Shown: positions 20,376-31,136 of the stretch, piece by piece
Numbering within the stretch: the first letter of the stretch is position 1
Layout: every line of letters begins with the position of its first letter
Origin: Pollenia angustigena
Lineage: Eukaryota > Arthropoda > Insecta > Diptera > Polleniidae
Direction of reading: 5' to 3'
Length of the DNA stretch: 64,000 bases
Assembly: GCA_930367215.1 (NCBI GenBank)
Contig: OV884060.1
Span: 99,348,151 to 99,412,150 of the forward strand
The notes under the pieces: model-generated
The model's database searches: none
The model's input: the letters and a program-made list of their open reading frames with translations, nothing else
Told to the model about the DNA's origin: nothing
Translations under genes and position numbers: made by a program

Positions 20376-21297
20376 TTTTTTTTTTTTTTTTTTTTTTTTT
20401 AACGATAAACCAACACTCAGGGGATGCCCCCTATATATGCAGTGCATTGTGTTGATCAGGAAAATAAGGTTTGGGAAGGAGGAAAGAGGGAATAGTGTTT
20501 GTGGACATTTGACTTGAATCTTAATAAATTATAAGTACCGGGAAAGACCTCTGCGGGAAGTTTATTCCACATACGGATAGTTCGACTGAAAAACGAATTT
20601 TCTCTATAATGCGTTGTGCGAAACACAGGACAATCGACTACAAACGGATGTGATCCACTGGATGAGCGAGTATTACGAAGAAATACTCGGGCGGGTGGAA
20701 TAAGTTCACTTATCTCAGTGGAACACCTCCCATGGTAATATCGATAGAAAAGTGTCACACAACCCACATTCCGACGATGCCCCAATGAGTCAATAGAGTT
20801 GGATACCCTACTGTCATTGATGAGCTTCACCGCCCTCCTTTGTACACGGTCCAGAAGGTTCAAAATAGACTTTGAAGCCCCTGCCCATATATGGGAGTTG
20901 TATTCCATCTTCGGTCGGATATAGGTGGTATAGATAGTAAGGAGATCGGAGGAAGTGAAGTAATTCTTGCACCGTTTTAAAAAACCTAAACACTTGAATG
21001 CCTCTTTCGACACTTTGAAAACGTGTTTATTCCAGCGGACATCGCACTGTATTCTCATGCCCAGAACATCAAGAGTATCCGATTCCTTAATATCAATGCC
21101 ACCCATTAATACAGATGACATAGTTGGTCCCACGGCCCGTCTGTGGGTCAACATACAACATTTGGTCTTGCGTGCATTAAATTCGACCCTATTCGCTTGA
21201 CCCCACTCAGAGATTGCAGCTAGGTCCTGATTAAGAGTGTCATTCATATTTTGCCTTTTGCCCCCAATCTCAACAAGGCTTGGCCTATGAATGCATA
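20376..21297 (-). mobile_element. 5'-truncated non-LTR element, related to the one at 2,801-6,035
   Basis: A T-run (20,376-20,400) marks the poly-A tail. The minus-strand frame 20,456-21,301 gives the last ~270 residues of the same ORF2 family as 2,886-5,792, beginning around RQNMNDTL and including NRVEFNARKTKCC, RPKMEYNSHIWAGASKS and RENSFFSRTIRMWNKLPAEV. The first few residues of that frame (MLCIHRP) straddle the truncation point. 5' truncation is usual for target-primed insertion. It interrupts the Copia reverse transcriptase. Differences from the full copy are spread throughout, so it belongs to a sister subfamily or is older. Confidence 0.92.
20456..21290 (-). pseudogene. ORF2 C-terminal fragment
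   Basis: An open frame with no internal stop, but lacking the endonuclease and all catalytic reverse transcriptase blocks, so it cannot act alone. Alignment to the 968-residue protein begins near its residue 700 and is collinear to the final NVHKHYSLFPPS. Confidence 0.9.
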
Positions 21298-22067
21298 GCA
21301 TTTCTTCAAGAAAGTTTCGAAGAAGAAATTTAAATCGAAGCTCCAGAGGGCAGGCAAATCAGTTCCAGATGGTAGTATTTTGCGACTAAACAAATCACTT
21401 TATATTTTAAAACAGGCCTCCAGGATGTGGAACAAGCGATCAAGCGGAAAACTAACATCTTTAGGTTTGAGGCAACTTAAGACCGATCAATCTGATTTTA
21501 TTGCAAATGAAAATAGCAACAACATACTTTTTTTGGCTGTATACGTAGACGGCACGTTAGTATTATGGAAACAATAAAAAACACTTTACTTGAAAGTTTA
21601 AAAGAAGAATTTAAAATTAATTATCTTGGGATCGCAAAATCTTTTTTAGGAGCAAAACAAAAGTACAACTTTGGAAAAACTTTACAAATTGAACAAAAGT
21701 CTTACATCGAGAAAGTTTTGAAACGTTTCGATATGGTTTCTTTTAACCCAGCTATGACACCTATGGATCCGAATATAAAAATTCAAAAGAAACAAACAAA
21801 ACGAGGAAAAGCATGTTGAAAAATTGGACTACTAGTCTATTGTTTCTAGCACAGGCTACTAGACCAGACAAAAGTTATGCTGTTAACTTACTTAGCCGTT
21901 TTAACAACAACTTTGCAGCACAACATTGGGTTGCAGCAAAGCGGGATTTGCGATATTTGAAAGGCACAATGAATTTTTATCTAACGTTTCAGAAAAAAAC
22001 AAAATTTGAAAATTAATGTTTTTGTGATGCTAATTACGCAGCTGATCCAGAAGAGCGGAAATCAATT
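21298..22067 (+). pseudogene. Copia reverse transcriptase and RNase H, second part
   Basis: It resumes with AFLQESFEEEI, then after a shift reads DGSILRLNKSLYILKQASRMW (Copia LNKSLYGLKQASRMW block) and FLAVYVDGTLV, where the catalytic YVDD is YVDG. Then NYLGIAKSFLGAKQ, TRPDKSYAVNLLSRF, and an RNase H start CFCDANYAADPEERKSI that is cut at about 22,068 by a second non-LTR insertion. Several stops and shifts are present. The mutated YVDD alone would inactivate the enzyme. Confidence 0.9.
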
Positions 22068-22774
22068 AGATCTTGGAGTTTTACTCGATCAAAAACTGAG
22101 TTTTGTTCAACATATTCATATGACCGTCAATAAAGCCAGAGGTGTTCTTGCCTTCATCAAACGATGGGCAAAGGAGTTTACCGATCCCGATATTACAAAA
22201 CAGCTATATACCTCGCTTGTAAGACCGATCCTTGAATATGGATCCGTAATTTGGGACCCGCAATACAACGTTCATAGTAACCATATCGAATCTGTTCAAA
22301 AACAATTTCTTCTGTTTTGTCTGCGAGGTTTACAATGGAATCCGTCTATAAATCTACCATCATATCCAAGTAGACTTAGTCTAATTAAACTACCAACTTT
22401 AAAAAGCCGAAGAATTATGCTAAATGTATCCTTTATGTTAAATATAATCAATGGCGATATTTCATCCGAGTTTCTTTTGGAAAATATTACTTTCAATGTC
22501 CCTCAAAGACCTACTCGTTACTTTTGCCCCATAGCATTACCATTTTTTCGCTGCAATTACGCTAATGCTGATCCATGGCAGAGAGTTGGAAAAGATTTTA
22601 ATGACTTGTATAAATTAATTGATTTCTCATTAACCTCTACAATTGTAAAACGAAACATAATAATTTATTTAAACACTTAAAACAAAAAACTGTATATTTT
22701 TAATTATTCTACATATGTAAATTTTTTTTTTATGTCACATTGTATAGTCTGTAAGGATGTAATCCATAGACTTA

Positions 22775-22807
<33 letters not shown>
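22068..22807 (+). mobile_element. 5'-truncated non-LTR element, different family
   Basis: Starting abruptly inside Copia RNase H, the plus-strand frame to 22,680 reads LGVLLDQKLSFVQHI, SLVRPILEYGSVIWDPQYN and later RIMLNVSFMLNIINGDI, the region after the reverse transcriptase domain in Jockey/CR1-like elements. A 3' UTR and an A-run (about 22,778-22,807) follow. No catalytic part remains. The family differs from 2,801-6,035. Confidence 0.88.
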
Positions 22808-22809
<2 letters not shown>

Positions 22810-23238
22810 TGAGATCCTAATAAGAAAAATTAGCGAGTTTCAGGAACGTGATAGTGGATGGACTTTAATAAAATTTAAATTTCTTGAAATCATTATAAAC
22901 GAATATAATTCTATGGAGTTTTGACATAAGAACCTAACTCGAGATCGGACAATTTCCCACTTTTTGAACCATATGTATAAGTTTTAAAAGCGCATCTTTC
23001 TGTCTTTTCAGCGTGTTTCTAGATAGTGTGGATCTGAAGATATAGAAGCCCCCCAAATCAACCTATCTCGCAATTTTTACAATCTGCGTTTGACAAAAGA
23101 ACCCATATCGAAATATGCTGCAGGGCACAAAGAAAAATATCATAACGTAATTTTGACAAAAGAACCTACTTGAATATGGGTTTCCAATAGTTTACAAAAA
23201 TTATTTTGACAAAACAACCTATTTGCACTTATGTTTTT
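22808..23238. repeat. Spacer with recurring TTTTGACAAAAGAACCTA motif
   Basis: The motif occurs near 22,920, 23,091, 23,152 and 23,209 in variant forms, and again near 26,672 on the far side of the two fly-repeat copies. It looks like a degenerate tandem array that was later split by insertion. Confidence 0.55.
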
Positions 23239-23677
23239 ATACCCTCCACCACAATTAGTTGTGAAGAGGGTATATTAAGTTTGTCATTCCGTGTGAAACT
23301 TTTTTGTTATTCATCTCAGACCCTATAAAGTATATATATTCTGGGTCCTTGAGTAATTTTAAGTCGATTTAGCCATGTCCGTCTGTCTGTCCGTCTATCC
23401 GTCTGTTGAAAACACGCTCACTTTCGAAAACCTCAAAAGAAATAAACAAACTTGGTGTCAAATTGCTTGTAGTTATCCTAAGCAGTTTGGGATTGAAATC
23501 CAGCAAAATCGGTTCAATAGGATCTGAGCTATGAATCAAAATGTGGAACCACCACCTAAAAAAAATTGATAATTTTGTTACAAAAACTAACATAAATGGT
23601 GGAAAAATGCACAGAATGATATAAGATTTCGCAACAGTTCGTTTTATTTTACTGGAAATCACGCTGTAAAATATCTT

Positions 23678-24500
23678 GAAGATCCGTCCATGATTTACCC
23701 TAGGCCCCATATAAGCCCTACTCCCGGAAAACAGTATAGTAAGCCTAAAACGCTAACTAAAAATGCTATCATAACAGATTTTGGCACGTCACAGTTAAAT
23801 AGGACTAGAAATGAAACTGTTAAGTTTCGTGAAGATCGGTCCATAATTTACCATAGGCCCCATATAAAACCTACTTACAGAAAACAGTTTAGTACGCCTA
23901 AATCCGTAAAAAATAATGCTATCATAACAACATTTGGTACATCAAAATTTTTTGGAACTAAAAATAAGACTGTGAAATTTCATGAAGATCGGTCCATAAT
24001 TTACCATAGGCCCCATATAAACCTTACTCCCGGGAAAACAGCTTAGTACGCCTAAAAACGTAAAAAAGAATGCTATCATAACAAAATTTGGTACATCACA
24101 GTTTTATTGAACGAGAAATAAGACTTTAAAATTTTGTGAAGAACGGTCCATCATTTACCATAGGCCCCATATAAACCTTACTCCCGGAAAACAGCTTAGT
24201 AAACCTAAATACGTAAAAAATAATGCTATCATAACAAAATTTGGAACATATAAGTTTTACAGGACTAGAAATAAGACTGTGAAATTTCGTGAAGATCAGT
24301 TCATAATTTACCCCAGGCCCCATATAAACCTTACTCCCGGAAAACAGCTTAGTACGCCTAAAAACGTAAAAACTAACGCTATCATAACAAAATTTGATAC
24401 ATCACAGTTTTATAGAACTAGAAATGACACTGTGAAATTTGGTGAAGATCGGTGCATAGCTTACCATAGGCCTCATATAAAGCCCACTCTGGTAAAATAA
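23678..24500 (+). repeat. Six ~153-bp tandem monomers
   Basis: Each monomer starts near GAAGATCGGTCCATAATTTA and includes AGGCCCCATATAAACC and GCTATCATAACAAAATTTGG. Starts are at about 23,678, 23,831, 23,984, 24,138, 24,291 and 24,443, so spacing is 152-154 bp. Open frames across this array are by-products of a period divisible by three. Confidence 0.92.
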
Positions 24501-24504
24501 TTAA

Positions 24505-24790
24505 TTCATATGGCCAGAAAAAATATTATGCAATTTTGTGATATACGGTCCATAATTTTCCTTAGATTCCATTTTAGCAGCCTTTTGAAATTTACTGCAA
24601 ACGCTTAAACTAATTGCACCGCTGTATTGAAATTTATGTTTCTTCCAGTTTAGCTTCATATGGCCAGAAAAAATATTATGCAATTTTGTGATATACGGTC
24701 CATAATTTTCCTTAGATTCCATTTTAGCAGCCTTTTGAAATTTACTGCAAACGCTTAAACTAATTGCACCGCTGTATTGAAATTTATGTT
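24505..24790 (+). repeat. Near-perfect 150-bp direct duplication
   Basis: TTCATATGGCCAGAAAAAAT starts at 24,505 and again at 24,655, and the two units match almost base for base through GCACCGCTGTATTGAAATTT. It is present in copy 1 only, not in copy 2 of the fly repeat, so it may be a recent change. Confidence 0.92.
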
Positions 24791-25100
24791 TTTTAATACC
24801 AGAAATCGTTCTGCAGAATTTGGGATGATTGGTTCATAGCTTACCATGGCTTTTATATAATTTGTTCTCTTGAAAATCATTTAAGTTCATCTTAAACTGA
24901 TATTCTACTCAAACTTTTTAAAATTGATTCTGATTGTCGATCAATAATTTTATATAGGTCTAAACCGCAACAAATGTTAATGCAGATGTCTGTTTTTACA
25001 AAGATTATAATAATAAATAGACATCATACAGATATTAGTCCTAAAACATTCGAAGTGTCGGTGGAGGGTATCAAAGATTCGGCACAGCCGAATATTGTTC

Positions 25101-25514
25101 GTTTTAATTCTGTTTTTGTTAAACAAATAAAAACTGAAATTAGTCGATAACTGAAAATCAAAAGCAGGCTGATAAAAAAAGAGAACGAACGAAACAAAAA
25201 GTTTGCCACTTTTATTTTTTTATGAATTATCAGTTGGGTTTTTCCCAGTTTGTTGAGGTAGTTTCTTTTATGGGTTTTATGTGAGTGTTTCTTGTATTTT
25301 TTCATCGTCTTTCGACCAATAATGCTTAATCATCATAATGACAACTTAAAAAATATTTACATTTTGTACACTCAAAGTATTGTGTAGGTAAATTCAATTA
25401 AAAAAAATAATTGTTAACAACTGAAATTTGAATTAAAAAACGAATCATTTACATTTCTGTTAAATCAGACGTTTTTTGATTTTATAACTAGCTAATTTTT
25501 TTTAGCACAAATGA
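25101..25514. other. Spacer between the two fly-repeat copies
   Basis: AT-rich, with the tail of copy 1 and no recognisable gene. Short minus-strand frames lack any motif. Confidence 0.4.
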
Positions 25515-26590
25515 TTTTTATACCCTCCACCACAATTAGTTGTGAAGAGGGTATATTCAGTTTGTCATTCCGTGTGAAACTTTTTTACTATTCATCTCAG
25601 ACCCTATAAAGTATATATATTCTGGGTCCTTGAGTAATTTTAAGTCGATTTAGCCATGTCCGTCTGTCTGTCCGTCTGTCCGTCTGTTGAAAACACACTC
25701 ACTTTCGAAAAACTCAAAAGAAATCAACAAACTTGGTGTCAAATTGCTTGTAGTTATCCTAAGCAGTTTGGGATTGAAATTCAGCAAAATCGGTTCAATA
25801 GGATCTGAGCTATGAATCAAAATGTGGAACCACCACCTAAAAAAAATTGATAATTTTGTTACAAAAACTAACATAAATGGTGGAAAAATGCACAGAATGA
25901 TATAAGATTTCGCAACAATTCGTTTTATTCAACTGGAAATTACGCTGTGAAATTTCGTGAAGATCCGTCAATAATTTACCCTAGGCCCCATATAAGCCCT
26001 ACTCCCGGAAAACAGTATATTAAGCCTAAAACCCTAACTAACAATGCTGTCATTGCAAATTTTGGCAAGTCACAGTTACATAGGACTAGAAATTAAACTG
26101 TTAAGTTTCGTGAAGATCGGTCCATAATTTACCATAGGCCCCATATAAAACCTACTTCCGGAAAACAACTTAGTACGCCTAAAAACGTAAAAAATAATGT
26201 TATCATAACAAAATTTGGTACATCAAAGTTTTATAGAACTAAAAATAAATCTTTGAAATTTCGTGAAGATCGGTTCATAATTTACCATAGGCCCCATATA
26301 AACTTTACTCCCGGAAAACAACTTAGTACGCCTAAAAACGTAAAAAATAATGCTATCATAACAAAATTTGGTACATCAAAGTTTTATAGGACAAGAAATA
26401 AAACTGTGTAATTTCGTAATGATCGGTCCATAATTTACCCTAGGCCCCATATAAACCCTTCTACCGGAAAATAGTTTGGTTGCCTTAAACCATAATAAAT
26501 AACAAATCTTCACAGTTTAAGATAATAATAACATCATACAGATATTACTCCTTAATATAGCACCGAATATAGCACTCTAACTTGTTTTTT
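25515..26590 (+). repeat. Fly dispersed repeat, copy 2, with four 153-bp monomers
   Basis: The first ~440 bp are nearly identical to copy 1. Monomer starts are at about 25,959, 26,112, 26,265 and 26,418. It ends near GCACCGAATATAGCACTCTA followed by ACTTGTTTTT, the tail form typical for this repeat. Two closely spaced, same-orientation copies suggest local duplication or repeated insertion. Confidence 0.85.
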
Positions 26591-27451
26591 ATCAAATGCA
26601 TAAACGAAAATAACACGTTTCCTTCTAAAGTTAAGTTCTTTTAATAGCTATTTGATCATTAGCATTCATTGTGACAAAACAACCTATGTTAACATGTGTG
26701 CTTTAGTGTAGTGGGAATTAACCAGAGTTCCGAATATTCACTCACTATTCACTCATGGTCAGGAATAAAAAATTTTATACACTGTTGTGTGCTATTTTAT
26801 TCGTGTTTAAAAACACACAAAAAACTTTTGCTATATTCGTTCTTGTATAAAAGTATTTTCATTGTTTTTTGTTTTTACAAAACACATGAGATAAAAAGAG
26901 TGATTTTTCTTTTCTTATATTTGTACATGAGATTATTGTTTTTTTAAACTTCTTTTGTTCGCCTTGCATTCACACATACTTCCAAATATTCTTTTGGTAT
27001 TTACATCATTATATCTGTTGTGTTTTGATTTATTCGTGTTTAAAAACTCAAAAAATCTATTGGTGTATTTGTATTATTTTTTGTTTCTACAAAAAACATA
27101 AGATAATAAGTGAGATTATTTATCAAGAATGTTTGAATTTAACATTGAAAAAAAAAAACAAATTATAAGAATTAGTGTTGTTTTATTTCTTTTTTTAGGG
27201 CAAATTTGGGGAAAAAATTTTTTTTAAGTAAAACTACTGCACGTTAAAGAAACAAAAACAAAAAAAATTATATGTAATTTATTTTATATTTTTTTTATTA
27301 AAGCTTTTAAAGAGCATAACGCAACACTTGAAATAAATAATTCCTTACAAAAAGTTTAAATTAAATATTCAAATTTGTACATAAATTTAGATAAAAAAAA
27401 TTAAAATCAAATTTTCACTGTTGTCATATTTTCAATTGTTTAAAATAAAGT
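26591..27451. other. AT-rich spacer with two related GTGTTTAAAAAC blocks
   Basis: TTTATTCGTGTTTAAAAAC occurs at about 26,790 and 27,030, each followed by a CAAAAAA...TTTTTTGTTT...ACATAAGATAA-like stretch. A related block lies inverted at about 31,255-31,300. No gene seen. Confidence 0.55.
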
Positions 27452-27634
27452 TGCAAGATTTTCGTATGACGTGCTAAATTCCCAATTTTCCACATTTGAT
27501 AAATACACTGAAATTTATTGTCGAGGGAAAGCTAGCTTCTATGCGCATTTCACTGGTTGCTTAGGCCAGATCATCAGGAAACCTTTTCCAAAGATTTTAG
27601 AAAAGCTAAAAATATTATACAAATTAAACCCTAA

Positions 27635-27760
27635 GGGCCATTATTACAACTTGAAGTTAGCTAAAGTTAAGATTAAATTGACAGATAATAATGTGTTATC
27701 TGTCAAAAAGCGTCTGTTAACTGTCGGATAAGAGCTAACGCCAAGTTATAAAAATGGCCC
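27635..27760. mobile_element. 126-bp MITE, copy 2, with TAA duplication
   Basis: Same element as 19,685-19,810, in inverse orientation, identical length. It is flanked by TAA on both sides (27,632-27,634 and 27,761-27,763). The sister units at about 30,505-30,520 and 30,988-31,003 show the empty site with a single TAA, so the insertion and its 3-bp duplication are confirmed within this window. Confidence 0.95.
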
Positions 27761-27796
27761 TAAAGCGAATAAGAATTTTAAACACTCAAAGTCTTA

Positions 27797-28303
27797 AGCC
27801 TAGTACTCTGTTCAAATTTGTGAAAAATGTTGAGCAACATTGATTATTCCACACGAAAATTTTGACATTTCTCAATGTTACCAATCTTGCGAGTTTGTAC
27901 AATTTGACGTTTTTATTCCTTCAAAGTATGCTACATTGTTTCATGTATGTAAACAAACGCCACATGTATTTTACTAAAATTATTTTTTTTTAATAAAAAA
28001 TTTAATAAAAAAAAAGTAAATAAGGATAAAAAACTGTTCCCGGTTGTGTTATTTTAATTTTTTATTTCTTATTTAATATTAAGTTCATACTTTTTTGCTT
28101 TTGCTTAAAATTCCACGTGAAATAAAGGCAACTTACATTATTTCGCAGTTGTAAAAAAATGTTTCCAGAAACATTTCGGAACTTTTTCACAAAATAAACA
28201 GAGTACAACTCTATCAACATTATTTCATAGATATTCCGCACAAGTTTTTTTCATATGCATTTTGACAGCATTTCACGTGAAATGATGAACAGAGTACCAG
28301 GCT
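27797..28303. mobile_element. 507-bp inverted-repeat element with TTA duplication
   Basis: The left end is AGCCTAGTACTCTGTTCA; the right end reverse-complemented is AGCCTGGTACTCTGTTCA. TTA flanks both sides (27,794-27,796 and 28,304-28,306). Sister repeat units near 30,470 and 30,950 keep the uninterrupted CAAAGTCTTACTTG site (as reverse complement). PIF/Harbinger-like by duplication size. No transposase. Confidence 0.93.
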
Positions 28304-28357
28304 TTACTTGTAACAACATCAAAGCCTAAACAAAACACCAACAATAAACAATGAGTT

Positions 28358-29165
28358 CCCAGTAAACCAAGCGATATTGTAACGATATCGAAATGATATC
28401 ATATAGGTGATAGAAAGTATCACAAGTGATAATCGTTTACGAATCGAAAACGATAGTTTTTACGGACTAAATTGTACATTTCCTAATAATATCGTTTTTC
28501 CATAAAATTATGATATCGTTTTCGATGTCATAATTTCCAATAATAACGATAGTGAAATCGCATTTTTTAATTTTTCGAAAAACTATCGTTTTATTATACT
28601 GATAATGAAATTATATGAAACTAATAACAAGGTAAAATTTTCATCTTAAAAATAAAAATATTTTTAATTTTTATATATGAAATATATTTATTATCGATAT
28701 ACATATATATGTATTTTTATAGTTATATGTCTGTTTGTATGTGTATTGTATACGTTTAAAAACATGTATCTTAGCGATTTATCATCTCGCAATAAATTAA
28801 TTTTTGTTTAAAGTGTTATTAAAATTTTTCTGCAACAAAAATGTTAAAAATTAAAGAAAAATTCTTAAAATATAATAGCTAATACTTACAGTTTTTTGTA
28901 ATATTTATTGGATAATTCGATCACAATGTCCATTCATATTTTAATAAAAACTTTTTTTTAATTTTTAAATTATTCTTTGTTAAAATAATTTATTATGTTT
29001 AAAAATATTTGAGGTTTTTTTCAAAGGTTTGTTTTTAAATTGGAAAAAAATATTTTGATAAAATGATGTCGTAACGATATCGTTTTAAATATAAGTATAT
29101 ATTATTATACACGCCGTAAAATATAATATCGTTTTCGCTATCATATCGGTCTATGGTTTATTGGG
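28358..29165. mobile_element. 808-bp element with CCCAGTAAACCA ends
   Basis: The ends are CCCAGTAAACCA and, reverse-complemented, CCCAATAAACCA; sub-terminal sequence is rich in ATATCGTTTTCG/CGAAAACGATAT motifs in both orientations. Comparison with the empty sister site (GAGTTTATC) suggests a 2-bp TT duplication. No coding capacity. Superfamily unknown. Confidence 0.75.
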
Positions 29166-29387
29166 TTTATCTTTTTTATCAAATGTGAAACATTGGGAAT
29201 TTAGCACGTCATATGAAAATCTTGATAATAAATTTTGTATTCTCGTAAATAACTTTGATAATATACTTGCATGTGACCGTGCAGAAAACTGAATTGCCAA
29301 ATTGGTTTTTTTCTGCTGTTTTCTTGCGAAGACAATAGAATGAAAAAATTTGTTTTTTAATTTTGTTTTTTCTTTTTACCCACTTAC

Positions 29388-30355
29388 TAAAGAGATGCAC
29401 AAGCACAAGAAATATTGCTTACAAGCAATTTCATTGAATTTAGATAGTGTGTGTTTATTACTCTCTCATTACAAAACACATACTTCCAAAAACAATTGTT
29501 TTGTTTTACGATCAAAATATAGAAGAATAGAACAAAACTGCACTAGAACAATGCTGAACTAAAATAAAGCTGAATTAGAACAAAGATGAAGTAGAACATT
29601 AAAACAGAAATAGAACATTCCAAGCATGTTTGAATGTTTTGATTGTAAACATATACCAAAGAGAATTGCAAAGTGAGAAACATTTTCGTTTTGTAATGAA
29701 TATGAAAAAGCTTAAAAAAGTTTATATGTAATATTAATTTTTATTTGCAAAAATTTATTGTTTATTATTTACATACATATTAAGGTACTTAGGTCAAATA
29801 TTTAAATAAAATTAAGAAGAATTCATTATTTTCATAGATATAAAAAATAAAATCTAATGGTGTGTTTCACAATTTTTTGGGAAAATTGATAGCAACAAAA
29901 TATTAATAATTATTTAACAAGAATTAGAAATATTGGTTAAATAAACGTTTAAGGTTTTATATAAAAATAAAACAAGACCTCAAGATTGATAATTTAGTTA
30001 TACATAATATAATAATAAAGGTCGACTAAAATAAAATATATGTACATTTAGGAAATAATTCAAAAATATCAATTTTTTTATTTGTTTTAATGTTCTAGTG
30101 CACTCGATGCTTTTACTATAATTTACCGTTTCTTTATTTCATTGTCTGTTTTTGTGTTGATATTCTGTTTGTTTTGATAATACAAGCACTAACAAAGCAG
30201 AAGAGAAAAACTTTTCAAGTTATGCTTGTTTTGTTTTGGTGGAAGTAATGTGTTGTTATGTTTGTTTTGCTATGTATGTTTACAGTGAAATAATATAATT
30301 GATAGTTGTGTGAAGTAGAACATAGAACATTAAGAATATTTTGCGCAGCCCTTTA
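29388..30355. mobile_element. 968-bp non-autonomous hAT element, copy 1
   Basis: The ends are TAAAGAGATGCACAAG and, reverse-complemented, TAAAGGGCTGCGCAAA, the short imperfect form usual for hAT. CCACTTAC is found immediately outside both ends (29,380-29,387 and 30,356-30,363): a perfect 8-bp target duplication. The interior is AT-rich with no transposase. A second full copy is at 60,778-61,751, almost identical. Confidence 0.96.
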
Positions 30356-31136
30356 CCACTTACGACTACAATTCCAATCGGAAAGCACCCAACCAATTGT
30401 AGGGTGATGTAAGAAAAGATAAACTCACTGTTTATTGTTGGTGTTTTGTTTAGGCTTTGATGTTGTTACAAGTAAGACTTTGAGTGTTTAAAATTCTTAT
30501 TCGCTTTAGGGTTTAATTTGTATAATTTTTTTAGCTTTTCTAAAATCTTTGGAAAAGGTTTCCTGATGATCTGGCCAAAGCAACCAGTGAAATGCGCATA
30601 GAAGCTAGCTTTCCCTCGACAATTAATTTCCGTGTATTTATCAAATGTGAAAAATTGGGAATTTAGCACGTCATACGAAAATCTTGATAATAAATTTTGT
30701 ATTCCCGTAAATAACTTTGATAATATACTTGCATGTGCCCGTGAGAAAACTGAATTGCCAAATTGGGTTTTTTCTGTTGTTTTCTTGCGAAGACAATAGA
30801 ATGAAACAATTTGTTTTTTGATTTTGTTTTTTCTTTTTACACACTTACGACTACAATTCGAGTCGGAAAGAACCCAACCAATTGTAGGGGGATGTAAGAA
30901 AAGATAAACTCACTGTTTATTGTTGGTGTTTTGTTAAGGCTTTGATGTTGTAACAAGTAAGACTTTGAGTGTTTAAAATTCTTATTCGCTTTAGGGTTTA
31001 ATTTGTATAATATTTTTAGCTTTTCTAAAATCTTTGGAAAGGTTTTCAGTGTATTTATCAAATGTGAAAAATTGGGAATTTAGCACGTCATACGAAAATC
31101 TTGATAATAAATTTTGTATTCCCGTAAATAACTTTG

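Larger units (their letters stand above)
23239..25100 (+). repeat. Fly dispersed repeat, copy 1, with 153-bp tandem array
   Basis: It opens ATACCCTCCACCACAATTAG, contains CCCTATAAAGTATATATATT and GATTTAGCCATGTCCGTCTG, and closes near GTCGGTGGAGGGTATCAAAG with a GGCACAGCCGAATATT tail. The opening and closing are inverted (ACCCTCCACC and GGTGGAGGGT). This kind of repeat is common in calyptrate fly genomes as I know them; its class is not settled in my knowledge. Its middle holds six ~153-bp monomers and a 150-bp direct duplication (separate entries). Confidence 0.8.
27452..31136. repeat. Inverted and tandem ~485-bp repeat system with four nested insertions
   Basis: A repeat unit is present once in one orientation (pieces 27,452-27,634, 27,764-27,793, 28,307-28,357) and then in the other orientation as a tandem array: 29,166-29,387 plus its continuation, 30,364-30,848, and 30,849-31,136. 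GACTACAATTC recurs 485 bp apart (30,364 and 30,849). The third unit lacks about 70 bp present in the second. Both arms are interrupted by DNA elements at 27,635, 27,797, 28,358 and 29,388. Outermost GTGTTTAAAAAC blocks (26,790 and 31,280) are also inverted, so the whole may be one foldback-like element. No coding sequence. Confidence 0.75.

Noticed and set aside
23690..24500. Plus- and minus-strand open frames with repeated PRPHI...TPGKQ-type residues, looking like a repeat protein
   Set aside because: They come from a 153-bp tandem repeat whose period is a multiple of three; frames are broken in the second copy of the array and have no start context or family.
23678..26570. Regularly spaced repeats as a possible CRISPR array
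   Set aside because: Units are ~153 bp contiguous monomers without unique spacers, in eukaryotic repeat DNA.
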